In this document: piece after piece, positions 10,681 through 20,540 of the stretch | How positions within the stretch are numbered: the stretch's first letter is position 1 | Layout of the letters: the number at the start of each line of letters is the position of its first letter | Source of the DNA: Gnetum montanum | Taxonomy: Eukaryota; Streptophyta; Gnetopsida; Gnetales; Gnetaceae | Length of the DNA stretch: 64,000 bases | Assembly: GCA_015680685.1 (NCBI GenBank) | Contig: MNCI01006946.1 | Location: forward strand, 177,224 to 241,223 | Direction: 5' to 3' | The notes under the pieces: model-generated | What the model saw: only the letters and a program-made list of their open reading frames with translations | What the model was told of the DNA's origin: nothing | Databases searched by the model: none | Made by a program: the position numbers and the translations under genes

Positions 10681-11995
10681 ACAGCACAGAGGAGGAGAAG
10701 CCACTCTCTGACCAATTTCTAGATGAACTCCTCTTCGCTGGAGTAATCGCAAAGGAAACTCCTACAGTATCAACTTGTTTTAGCGACATCCTTACTTATC
10801 TCTTAACACAAAAATTGCCAAAGGATTGGGATCATTAGAAGAAGAAATAGTTTCTTCATAAGGCCAAGCACTTCAAGGAAATCAACGGACACCTTTACAA
10901 GGTGTGTGCGGATGGCTTGGTTCGATGGTGCATCCTTGATGAGGATAAACTATGCATCCTTCAAGATGCTCGTGAGGGTCCTTGTGGGGGCCACTATGTT
11001 GGATGATGCAAGGCCATTAAAATCTTACTTGCAAGATATTATTGGTCTACACTCTTTAGAGATGCTCAATGGTTCGTCCACTCCTGTGAACGATGTCAGA
11101 GAGATGGTGGGATGACAGCATGAATGGAGGGACCTCAACAGTGGATCCAGCCATTAGAACCCTTCAATATTTAGGGCATCAACTTCATGGGCCCTATCGC
11201 ACCCATGTCCAACGGGAAGGCATATATCATCATTGCATTAGACTACTATACCAAGTGGGCAGAGGCAGTAGCCATCATTGACTATTCCTCAAGCATAGCC
11301 GCATGGTTTATCCAATAGCAAATTGTGAACAGGTTTGGGGTGCTATGTGCACTCATTTCGGATAATGGCACTCACTTCACGAGTAATACTTTTTGTAAAC
11401 TCATGCAGCACTTTGGGGTCGAACATAAATTTACAACACCCTATCACCCCAAGCCAATGGGCAAGCCAAAGTCACAAATAGGGAGATTACAAAGATCCTA
11501 ACTAGGATTGTTAGTAAATATAAGAGGGATTGGAGCACAAAACTTAACCATGCCCTCTAGGCCTATCGCTCAATTTGGAAACTTCCTATAGGCTACTCTT
11601 CTTACTAGTTAGTGTACAGGAAATTACCAAAACTGCCAATTCAAGTAGAACTTCGAACACTATCTATCGCCAGTGATTTGGGTCTTGACCTTTCATTAGC
11701 ACAACAAGAACGACTCATCAACTTAAATGTGCTAGATGAGAATTGACTAGTAGCCTAATCATTAAATGAAATACACAAGGAATATAGTAAAAAATGTCAT
11801 GATCTTAGGATTTCAAAGGTAACATTTCAACATGGAGATAAGGTACTCTACTGGAACCCCACACATGTATCGCAATGTACTAGGTTTCAAACACTATGGG
11901 AGGGACATTATATTGTTTCTGAAACCTTTCTGTCTAGGGCCCTACTTATACACAAACTTGAGTATCCCATGAAAACACAAGTAGTCAATATGTAA
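10681..11995 (+). pseudogene. RE3 integrase
   Basis: The zinc-binding region reads REGPCGGHYVG and SCERCQRDG; the first His is Arg. The core has INFMGPI (first catalytic Asp now Asn), LISDNGTHF (second Asp kept) and GQAKVTN, where RE2 has Glu before VTN, so the third catalytic residue is Lys. A frameshift near 11455 lies inside the core. The C-terminal part contains GDKVLYWNP and FQTLWEGHYIVSETF and ends near 11993. No chromodomain is visible. It would insert the DNA copy; three changed residues make this copy inactive. Confidence 0.88.
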
Positions 11996-13610
11996 TAATT
12001 AAAACCCTTTCATGAACTCCACTGAACTAGTGTCACTGCCCTCTCATCGCACAGTCAACCTTGTTCAATTTTCTGGGTCTCCTCCTCCCAGCTTAGTCAT
12101 GGAGAAGATCATCATCCATGCTAACAACCTCTACTAGCTCCTCAATTGTTTCTGAAATTTTTTGTTTTACAACATCGTTCGTACGTTTGACCATTCTTAA
12201 TTACTTTTTATTTATTTATTTCTATATGTATATATGTACTTATCTTTCAGTTGTTTTCTACTTCCCATTAATAAGTTGTCTTATTGTCATAAGACATACT
12301 AGTGCAGTTGTTCCTCTTTGCAATGGTGCATATTATGGTCTGCATATTATATCAAGTTCCTACCTTAGCATTTCTGTTCCAGGAAGTCATGTTATACTTT
12401 CATTTCATTTAACAGGCAATGAGTCCACATCATCCACCCATCCACCCACTCCATGGTTTTCCTTATTTTGGAAACATGCAATCCCTTTTCCATTAAAAAA
12501 TCTTTAATTAATTTGTAACTTGCATAGTTTTTAGACTTGAGGAGGACCCAACAGTTTGAATAGGGTGTGACTTCAAGGGGAATGCAACATTCATCATACT
12601 TTTCTATTCCCTTGTCTATGAGAGTGTCCTCATGGACTTCCTACCACTCCAATATCCTTCCATAATAGGAAGTTCATTGGAAATTTGTCCTTGCATGGTG
12701 TGGTCCTCATCATTTGAGAAAATAAAAATAAAAATGAGGATTCAAAGCACATCTCTTGGATCAAATGCATATGAAAATGCATGGGTCTTTGGTGTGGTTC
12801 CCATAAACAAAAATAAAAAAAAAAGAAATAAAAAAAAAATGCATGGGAATTCAAAGCACATCCCTTCGACTGCTTCTAATGGGCTACAAGCACTCGTTAT
12901 GGGACTTCTTTTGTCCCCTCTAACTATAGCCCTTTTTCACTTCCTCTATCTCACTCGTGTTGGAATGGTAGTTGTTGTGGGAGCATTCATGTGCCTAAAG
13001 GGGATGGACTAAGTCTTTGAATGTTACTGTGATGTCACTAAGTGTGGTTGGTTTTGGGTTTGAATTGAGGATGGCTCCTACTGAGTCACTTAACCACACA
13101 CTTCACAAGGGATTTCATGTGACAAACATTAGGAATTCCATTTCACACTCCTTTCTCTTCATCAATTACTTCCCATGACTCACCTCACTACCAGCTTTAT
13201 GTTTTTCTCATCTATCATGCCTTGCTTGAACTCGTAAATTCTTCGACTGGTTCTCATGGTGTGAGCATTAACTTATGGTAACCATTAGTTAACTATGGGG
13301 TCCACGGACTCCTATGTTGACGATGTGCAAGGGCAACTGAGGCTAATGCCTACTATGGGGAGGACCCACTTGCATATCCTTTGGTCCTAATTGTTAATCT
13401 CCTTTCCCTTTGGTATAATTCATCGATCATCTCCATTCTACCCATCGCATGGCTCTTCACCCGCAAAGTTCCATATTATGACATTCTCCTACCTTTGACT
13501 CTTCTTTTGATGAAAATCTTCCTTTCTCTTTCTATTAAATGGTTCTCTAGTCTCTAAGTTCTTAAATCACCTCAACTTTGTGTTCCAATCCAAAGATTTG
13601 GGCTCTTACT
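11996..13610 (+). other. RE3 3' noncoding region
   Basis: No gene. It begins with cttagtcatggagaagat near 12090 and a ttttgttttacaac tract. It includes the catccacccatccacc block near 12425, AGGGTGTGACTTCAAGGGG at 12562-12580, a duplicated A-rich unit and TATGGGGAGGACCCACT near 13356. The 129-codon open frame at 12118 lies wholly inside these blocks and has no match in RE1, RE2 or RE7. Confidence 0.7.
12690..12880 (+). repeat. tandem duplication of an A-rich 3' unit
   Basis: A unit bordered by tggtgtggt.ctcat on the left and attcaaagcacatc on the right, with an A-rich core, occurs at about 12694-12757 and again at about 12793-12870. RE4 has a similar duplication; RE1 and RE7 have one unit. 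Confidence 0.75.
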
Positions 13611-13619
13611 TCATCGGTC

Positions 13620-13740
13620 AATGCAGGTCAACTAAGCTAAATAACTATGTCAACTAGGCCCTGTATACGCATCCACCTACGTTTACGTAGCCTCATTTAT
13701 GTGGCCCCGTCAACACATGACAAAAATACTATATATATCC
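13620..13740 (+). promoter_or_regulatory. RE3 internal promoter-like array upstream of ORF3
   Basis: Units such as tgtcaactaggcc, tacgtttacgtagcc, tcatttatgtggcc and cgtcaacac are followed by a TATA-like tactatatatat at about 13728-13739. The same unit types occur in RE3's own LTR U3 (4885-5000), including the shared core gactaggcc/caactaggcc. Similarity does not extend past the TATA box. RE2 and RE6 have equivalent arrays at the same place. Confidence 0.6.
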
Positions 13741-13888
13741 ACGTTGTGCCTTTGAAAATTGTCCATTAGTTCACAAAGCAATCAGAGTTTTTTTTTTCAT
13801 TTTTCTCTGTCAAGTCTTCTTACCAAGCACATACCATTTCTACTACATGTCCCAATCCAACCATTCTTTGATCCTTTTGCTACCGGAG

Positions 13889-14174
13889 GTATGCTCTACA
13901 TCGTGGAGGGGGGGGNGTGTGAGGTCTATAATTATTATGATTATCAAAGAATTTAACACCTCTTAGGGGATAGATAATAAAAAAAAAAACAACAAAACAA
14001 CTATAAATTGCAACTCATTATGTTTTATTATTTTTTCAACCCCTCAACTACACTCCAGGGAACCTAACAAGATGCACGTGCTAATGTCATAGCTTCACCA
14101 AAATGAGAAGGTGTATTATTTCCATTTTGAGCAACTTATACACATTTTAATTCATGGTTATGCTGTGACTGCAT
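13889..14174 (+). other. candidate intron in ORF3 leader of RE3
   Basis: A donor-like site gctaccggag/gtatgc at 13889 aligns with gctaccaaag/gtaagc in RE6. The 3' end lies directly at the ORF3 ATG, where RE1, RE2 and RE5 have a TGCAG or TGTAG acceptor and RE3 has gcat. Length is 286 bases, against 321 in RE6. A G run with an N (about 13906-13917) lies just inside the donor. Confidence 0.5.
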
Positions 14175-17003
14175 ATGGCACCTAAATCGAGGCATCTAAG
14201 GGGAGAAGGACTGTCCCAACCAAGGGACAAGCAACCTAGAACGGGAAGAGAACGAGGAACACGATCTTAAGAGCATGAGGAGGGCTCACATGCAACTGGC
14301 CCTCTTCGTGAAGGACATGACATGGAATCTGTTTATCATATTCTTGAAGAGGACGTCTCTGGTGAACAATCGTAAAGGGATGAGACTCCAGTGGTAGCAC
14401 CACAGCTTGGTGTCACCCTGACCCAAGCCTATATTGATGCTATTAAGCTGAGGGAGCTACAAAAAATGGTCTTTCAGGAGTTAAACTTTGGATTGTTTCT
14501 AGAAAATGCACTAGAAGAAGTCAAAACCCAACTACAAAATTCTCCTATGTGGCCAATCATCACCTCCAGTGGTGAATGGCACCTAGGAGAAACTTATCTC
14601 TTTTGGACGAATCAGCAATCGAGGTCCAAAGTAAGAATCAAGGACATTCATGTATCTTACTCTGCAGAAGTAATCGTGCAAGCTCTTGGGTTGCTTGAGA
14701 TTAGAGCTGATGTGGCAAAGATTCCAAAACAAGTAGACCTCGAGGTGAAATGGGAGTGGATCAGATGGTGCTATGGGATAAAACATAAGGAGTTTGGCAT
14801 ACTAACCACCGTAGAGAGTGTCTACTCAAAAATTTTGTCTTACCACTTGAATCCAATGGTAAGGCTTAGCAAGATCACTACCTTCTCTGCTCATGCATGT
14901 GCCACTCTAAGTGGGAAGTTCCTCATTAACCTTCCACAGTTACTTTTCCTTGAAATTGATTTTTTTTTTTTTGCTGAAAATGAACATGGAAGGTGAGCTC
15001 TACCCTTTCCCTTCCTAATCAGAAAGTTGTGCAAACAAGCAGGGATAGCACGCTATGCTAATGATACACTTCATCATGTTCCAATTGCCTCGTGGTGCGA
15101 AATGATGAAAGAAAAGGCTCCTGCCACAACATAGATAAGGGAAGAGTAGCAACCACCTCCACCGTCGGCACAAACAACAAGGTCGAGCTCACAAATGATC
15201 GTAGAACACATACGTGAGATCTAACAATCACTCCTGAGCTAATAAGAGCAATCAGCAGGAACTGGCAGTGGAGAAGGCCCTTTGATGTACTGCCCTACAA
15301 TGAGCCATCTTAAAAAAGTGGCTTGATTTGTAAGTCTGCTGGAGAAAGAAGGGCTGATGTTTTCTACTGCACAAACACAAGTGCCTACAAGAACGACCTC
15401 TAGTGTTTGAGAAGTAATGGTGTCCACCCAACAACTATTTCCTGAAATTTTAGGAAATGCCACTACTTTCTTGGTGCGCTTGGAGGAAGGAGAGGGGGCA
15501 ACTGTCCTAGTAATGCAACACCAAGGACAAGAGGTTGCGGCAGAAGTGGTTGTTGATACAATCGCTACAGCTCTTAATGCACCTACGGTGCATATACCAG
15601 ATGTACATGGACTTGGAGATGTACAGACATCTATAGGAACTCAACGTAACATAATCAATGTAGCCCAACATGACGAATTGTTGGATCGACTAGTGGGAAC
15701 CAAGAAACTACTTCTAGTTGTTTTTGATCTTCTAGACAACATCACTGCCACTCAATCGGAGTTGCTCTCAGCAAGGGGCAAGTGTCTCATCTTGGAGGGG
15801 CAACTTGAAGTAGCCCAGGCAGATTATCAATGCTTAGCTATGGAAGTTGCCCAACTGAGGGCCCAACTTGCTGATCCAGCTCTCCTCAACTGCAAACTCA
15901 CCAAGGATGAAGCTTTTCAACAACTTCAAACCAAACTTCAGATGATTGAGAACGAGCGAGAGTCAGCAATCTTTGATAAGTCCTTAATAGATGCTCATTC
16001 TTACCATCTAAACAGGGACTTGGTAGAGGTTCCCCAGGAGAATGTTAGGTTGATCACAGAGGTTTATCACCTGTGAAATGTTGGTGATGAAAATTAACAC
16101 ATGAAGAATTTTATCCATCAACAGTAGGAGGAGCTAGCTAGGGTAAACATTGATGTAAGGAGATTGGCAGTTCGAGCCTTGTGACAAAAATTAACTATTG
16201 GAATTACCGCTTGGAAAAATAAGGCCCTTAAGTTTGAACGAGTAAAAAATCATTATAGGGACCAAGTGGGTTTGCTGAAGGAAGTTAATGAAAAAGAAAT
16301 TCAAGTTGCAAAGGCTAAAATGAACCAAACACTCTAATAGCTCAGGGAAGGAGGTGAGGTGTGGCAACCCATCTTCGATGGATTGAATGCCTACAACCAG
16401 GCTGAGATCCATCTCAAAGAGCTACAGAGTGAAGAGATGATGGAATACATGGAGTTAGCCAATCTTCATTATGCAAACTTGGCTATGTTGATAGCTAGAA
16501 GGCCATGATCAAACTTAGAGAAAAAAGTGGCCACCTCATATTCTTTATATGAGGGCAAGTTCCAAGCACATAAAGAGACAAAGAAAAATCTAGAAATAGC
16601 CAATGTGAAACTTGAAGTTCTTTGCACCTGTTTTAAAGAACAACACGCAACTGTAGAGAACTTGGCCGGATGAATGAATGACTACCAGCAACTGCAAACA
16701 CCGATCTGAGCATTCGATATTGAACGAAAATAGTTCATTTCTTGGTTTTTCAATTTGAAGGAGCTCTTTCTTGCACTTCCATGTCCTTGGGATGTTCCCA
16801 TTCTAGCACACATTGGTGAAGCTGCCTAGATGGTGAATGATCCTAGAAGTAAAGAGAAGAAGATGAGGGCGTTGTTGGAGGCTTTTCGATTACCTCCAGA
16901 AGTTGCAACAGCTATAGGACAACCATCATCAATGCCTCAATTGACGTGTGCACTCGAAGTTGGTGAAGGCCCATCAGAACCACCGCCACTAGGAATTGTG
17001 TGA
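14175..17003 (+). pseudogene. RE3 ORF3 (post-pol coiled-coil protein)
   Basis: The frame starts MAPKSRH and ends EPPPLGIV at TGA 17001-17003, 2829 bases, close to 2841 in RE6. It has a basic N-terminus, then a globular domain (about 14440-15110) with QELNFGLFLENALEEV, EWHLGETYLFW, KIKDIHVSYSAEVI-type segments and KITTFSAHACATLSGK. A proline-rich linker follows, then a long helical part (about 15650-16650) rich in Leu, Glu and Gln heptads. The C-terminal block is ALPCPWDVPILAHIGEAA, then KEKKMRALLEAF. I see no signal peptide or membrane helix, so it is not a typical env. The globular part recalls the putative plant transposon protein domain in Athila-type ORFs, but this is from memory. Stops and frameshifts occur. 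Confidence 0.7.
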
Positions 17004-17203
17004 CCTTCTCTAGCAACTTTAGCAGTTTGGCTGTCAAGGTGTTTAATTTCATTATCTATGGACACCACAATTTTGTAATTTATTTTACCATACACCATGG
17101 CACTTAATATGTTAATAGAGTTAGTGTGTATGTAAATGTGTTTTGTTGTGTGTACCGTCAATAACTTCATACCTTCCAAATTGTAATAAACTCGAGAGTG
17201 AGT

Positions 17204-17224
17204 TTTCACTCAGTCATGAGGGTA
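17204..17224 (+). promoter_or_regulatory. RE3 polypurine tract
   Basis: The block cactcagtcatgagggta directly precedes the 3' LTR. It differs from the TGGGGGTA form in RE1 and RE2 by a G to A change. Confidence 0.75.
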
Positions 17225-18118
17225 TGATGAAGTGTTTAGTTGATGAGTTGACTAGGCTATGTCAATGGTGCCTCATTGATGTGGCCATGGTGATGTGAGC
17301 TCGTCGACGCATGCATTCATGCATTAACATGACCTTGTTAACTAGAGTCTATCTTCCGCTTTAAATATGCACGCACTTGCAACATTTAGGGCATCTTTTT
17401 GGTAGTTGTAGCAAAGTTCTTGTAGTTTGTTTTCATGTAAGTTAGAATATTTCCCAAGTGCTTGTAGTAGGTGTGAGAAAGGTGTATAGCTCTTCATTCG
17501 AGCATTAATGTACCCGAGCCCATTGGCGTGATCGGCAATAAAGATGAGCTTTTCGAGCATTCCTTGTAGCATTTGGATTTAATCACTTAAGCATTAAAAC
17601 ATTTTCATATTTCAATGCTTAAATAATTGCAAATGCTTTTATTGTTATTCCTTTACGGTTATTGTCCTTTTCATATTTTATGAGAACCATAGGCATGACC
17701 ATATTGAACATATATCAAACACTTTGTAACCTAGTGATGCTTAACGTTTGGTAACCCAACAGTGGTTAGGATATGCTCAAGATGCGCATGGAAGATGGGA
17801 TCAGTTGCTTATGCTAGGGAGATTTAATTAATAAAGTAGAACAATTACAAATTACACAAATTTCCATTTCCTACATTAAAAGAATTAGACCTTTAAAGAT
17901 AAAAAGAAAATTGATAAAAATCATTTACCTCAATCTCACTCAATCATCGCTGTAGAATATCATAGGTGAGATTGGGAAGACAACGATTGTTCTAACTAAG
18001 GTTTTGTTGGCTAGAATTCAGTGTACATAAGTGCTTGTAGTCTGCAGAATTCGACCAAGTTGCGTGTGAACACCCATGATTCGTATGGTTAGGCGTAGGG
18101 GTAACTCACCGCTCATCA
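17225..18118 (+). repeat. RE3 3' LTR
   Basis: It matches 4876-5747 with many transitions, especially in the U3 array, and has about 27 extra bases near 17665. Termini are TGATGAAG and CTCATCA. The TATA region reads tttaaatatg, a weakened form. The polyadenylation signal context ggcaataaagatgag is kept near 17535. Confidence 0.92.
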
Positions 18119-18123
18119 CCAAG
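18119..18123 (+). repeat. right target-site duplication of RE3
   Basis: ccaag follows the LTR; see 4871-4875. The next bases, aaagcatatgagagatag, continue RE2 gag in line with RE7 gag near 51458. Confidence 0.65.
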
Positions 18124-19690
18124 AAAGCATATGAGAGATAGCTGAATCAAATGACTAGATATAAATAACATGCCCTAATTTGGAGGTTACAATGATAATC
18201 TTCAACATCATCTTCAAGCATTCCATGATGTCTGTGCCCTTCAAAACATAGAGAGTGACTGGTACAAATTGAAGTTGTCTCCTAGAACACTTGTAAAGGA
18301 AGTAGAAAGGTAATACAAGTTATTAGAACCTAAATCTATTAGACATTAGAGTACCATGCTCAGAATTTTCAATGAAAAATATCAAACATATTCATGAGTG
18401 TCGAACCTAAGAAAGGAAATCTAGAATTGGAAACAAGGGACTCATGAGACCCTTGACGCAACAATGGGTAGATATTATTCACTATTACATAGATTCCCAA
18501 GCCATAGATTTTCATAAAAGAAATAGCAAAGGCACATCATAGATGGGATGAGAAGTAAAACAACAGAGACCCTTGGGGTTTATGCCCAAGGAAGAATATT
18601 AGAATTAACCATTCATCGAATTCAAAGACTCATCAATCAAGTAGCAAAAGAAGAAGGAGAACTTAGAAAAAGGGAATCAATTGAAAAATACAACAAGGAT
18701 CCATTAATCTCAAAAAGAGAGGCACAAGCATATGATATCCAAGAGGAAGAAACCTTGGACTAGGTCATCAGGAAAGAGACATTGATGATTCAAAAATTTG
18801 TTACCAATGTAGTAGCACAAGTAGCAAAAATGTGGAATTCAGTAGATGAACAATGTATAGCAACACTAAATATTGTGAAGGAGAAAGAAAAATAAGCACT
18901 CAATTAAGGCATAGACAAAAAGAAGAAGAAGGACTTTGGACAAAAGGGAAAAGTTGCTTTAGTAGTTGGGTACTTAGACACTAGCTTCACAAATGATGAA
19001 GGTTGCATCATGTGCCAGTATGAACATCCTAAGGGATGTTGTCCAGTCATGATATATTTGCAAGAAACTAGGGCATATCCACTTAACCCATGATTTGTTC
19101 AAAAGCAAATGCCCAAACAGTTATCTTATCCTCAAGGTAACTACAAATGACAACCTCAACCAACGTACTATCCTAGTGGAGCCTTGTCGTAGCCACATGA
19201 GTAGTACCATTAGTAGTGGTAATAGTTGCAATTATGGGCCATGCCATCATTGTGCTGACAATATCCATATTAACAAATTTATCCTTATTGATACTATGTC
19301 CAACATTCAGTCTTGCCTGATTGTGCATATGTTCAAACCCCATAGGATTATTCAGCAGAATACCATAGATTGACGTTGCCAAGGACTGATTCCAACTTAT
19401 ACATGCATCCACCAATAGCTGGACCTTCTACTCAACACTTTAGTCCTATGCCATTAGTGACACCTGTTGTTATGTAGGGGAACTTGCCATCATAACCTCA
19501 GCTAGAAAGTGCTATAAGGGTAGTTAATACACATGAGAGGAAGGCTACTTATGAGTCTCAACCCAAGATATGACCCTTCTTCAAAACTAGTATAAAGAAG
19601 AGTTAGTGGAAGGGGAACACATCTAACTTTACCCCATTCACATCAAGTCCTTTCCAATGCAATAAGCTTCCAACTTCATTAGGTTCAAAC
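18119..19690 (+). pseudogene. RE2 gag, core and C-terminal part
   Basis: It continues the gag cut at 4875. The core reads HHLQAFHDVCALQNIESDW, LKLSPRTLVKEV, MGRYYSLLHRFPSH, then GVYAQGRILEL and an open run RLINQVAKEEGELRKRES. The zinc knuckle CIMCQYEHPKGCC at 19004-19042 keeps C-x2-C-x3-H-x4-C. The C-terminal part is Pro/Gln-rich and full of stops. Roughly ten single stops, mostly TAG or TAA, are the main damage; the frame is otherwise held. Confidence 0.85.
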
Positions 19691-20540
19691 ATCATAATTG
19701 TCATGCTCACAAAAATAGTAACCCATTAGATCAAGGTAGGGGCTCTTTCATAGAAAAGAACTAACTCATGAAGTCCCTTGATTTATCTTCAAATTATAGG
19801 ATAAAAACTATGCAAAGATCTATTAGATTCTAGGTTTGGAGTAAATATGATATCTCAAGACATGTACTAGGCTTGGAACCTCCTACCACTACAGAAAAGT
19901 AACATCTATTTAGAGCTTGCAGACTAATCAATCACAATTTCACTTAGACAAGTGAATGTTGTGATTACCACCATTAGTGGTTGGTCCTATCTTATTGATT
20001 TTCTAGTAATTCATGTGGAGAAAAATAAGGGAGAGTTCCAAATTATCATGGGAAGAGCTTGGCTTAGCATCATGAATGCTAAGCTTGAAATTTGTGATTT
20101 ATCCTTGGAAATTTTCAAGGAAGATGAAGCTAGAATTATACATAGATAAAGGGTTTCATGTATTACATACAACGATCACGGGTGTAATTACATGCAAAGA
20201 ATTTGGGCCATTAAACAAAAAGAGACTAAGGCATGCAATCAATGTGTAGAAACAAGTTATGTGCAAAATTGCCTATATGCAGCAACCATCCAACAAGAGG
20301 GCACCTAGTGGTTGATTGCTAGTGAAGAAATCTAATATGATAAGTACATGGAATTAGAAGAATAGATCATTAGTACCTACGTGATATAAATAGATAAGTT
20401 GGAACAACTAAGGAACAAACACTTTTATCCTTAGAACAATCAGGAAGAAGAAATAGATTAGGGACACTTGGAAATCCTAGACACAATGAAACCATAGCTG
20501 CTGGAATTGAAAGCCCTATAAGCAACATTAGAATACAAAT
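19691..20540 (+). pseudogene. RE2 protease and PR-RT linker
   Basis: The active site reads LLDSRFGVNMIS (about 19820-19855), so the Gly after Asp-Ser is Arg. The C-terminal half is well kept: GWSYLIDFLVIHVEKN and FQIIMGRAWLSIMNAK at about 19975-20080. The linker with CITYNDHGCNYM, YAATIQQEGT and LIAS follows. Stops interrupt it near 19729, 19868, 19924 and 20147. Confidence 0.85.

Larger units (their letters stand above)
4876..18118 (+). mobile_element. RE3: most complete Athila-like element, two LTRs
   Basis: The element is 13.2 kb with LTRs of 872 and 894 bases, a tRNA-Asp-type PBS, gag, PR, RT, RH, INT, long 3' noncoding DNA, an internal promoter-like array, an intron-like segment, ORF3 and a PPT. 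By eye the LTRs differ at well over a tenth of positions, mainly transitions, plus a roughly 27-base length difference, so the insertion is old. It lies in RE2 gag in the same orientation. The pol frame carries many stops and a Glu to Lys change at the third integrase catalytic position, so it is not autonomous now. Confidence 0.9.

Noticed and set aside
11860-11995. Chromodomain at the integrase C-terminus
   Set aside because: The segment after the GDKVLYWNP region ends within about 45 residues and lacks the aromatic-cage pattern of chromodomains.
12118-12507. 129-codon plus-strand open frame
   Set aside because: It overlaps conserved 3' noncoding blocks whose other copies have no open frame, and its composition is T-rich low complexity.
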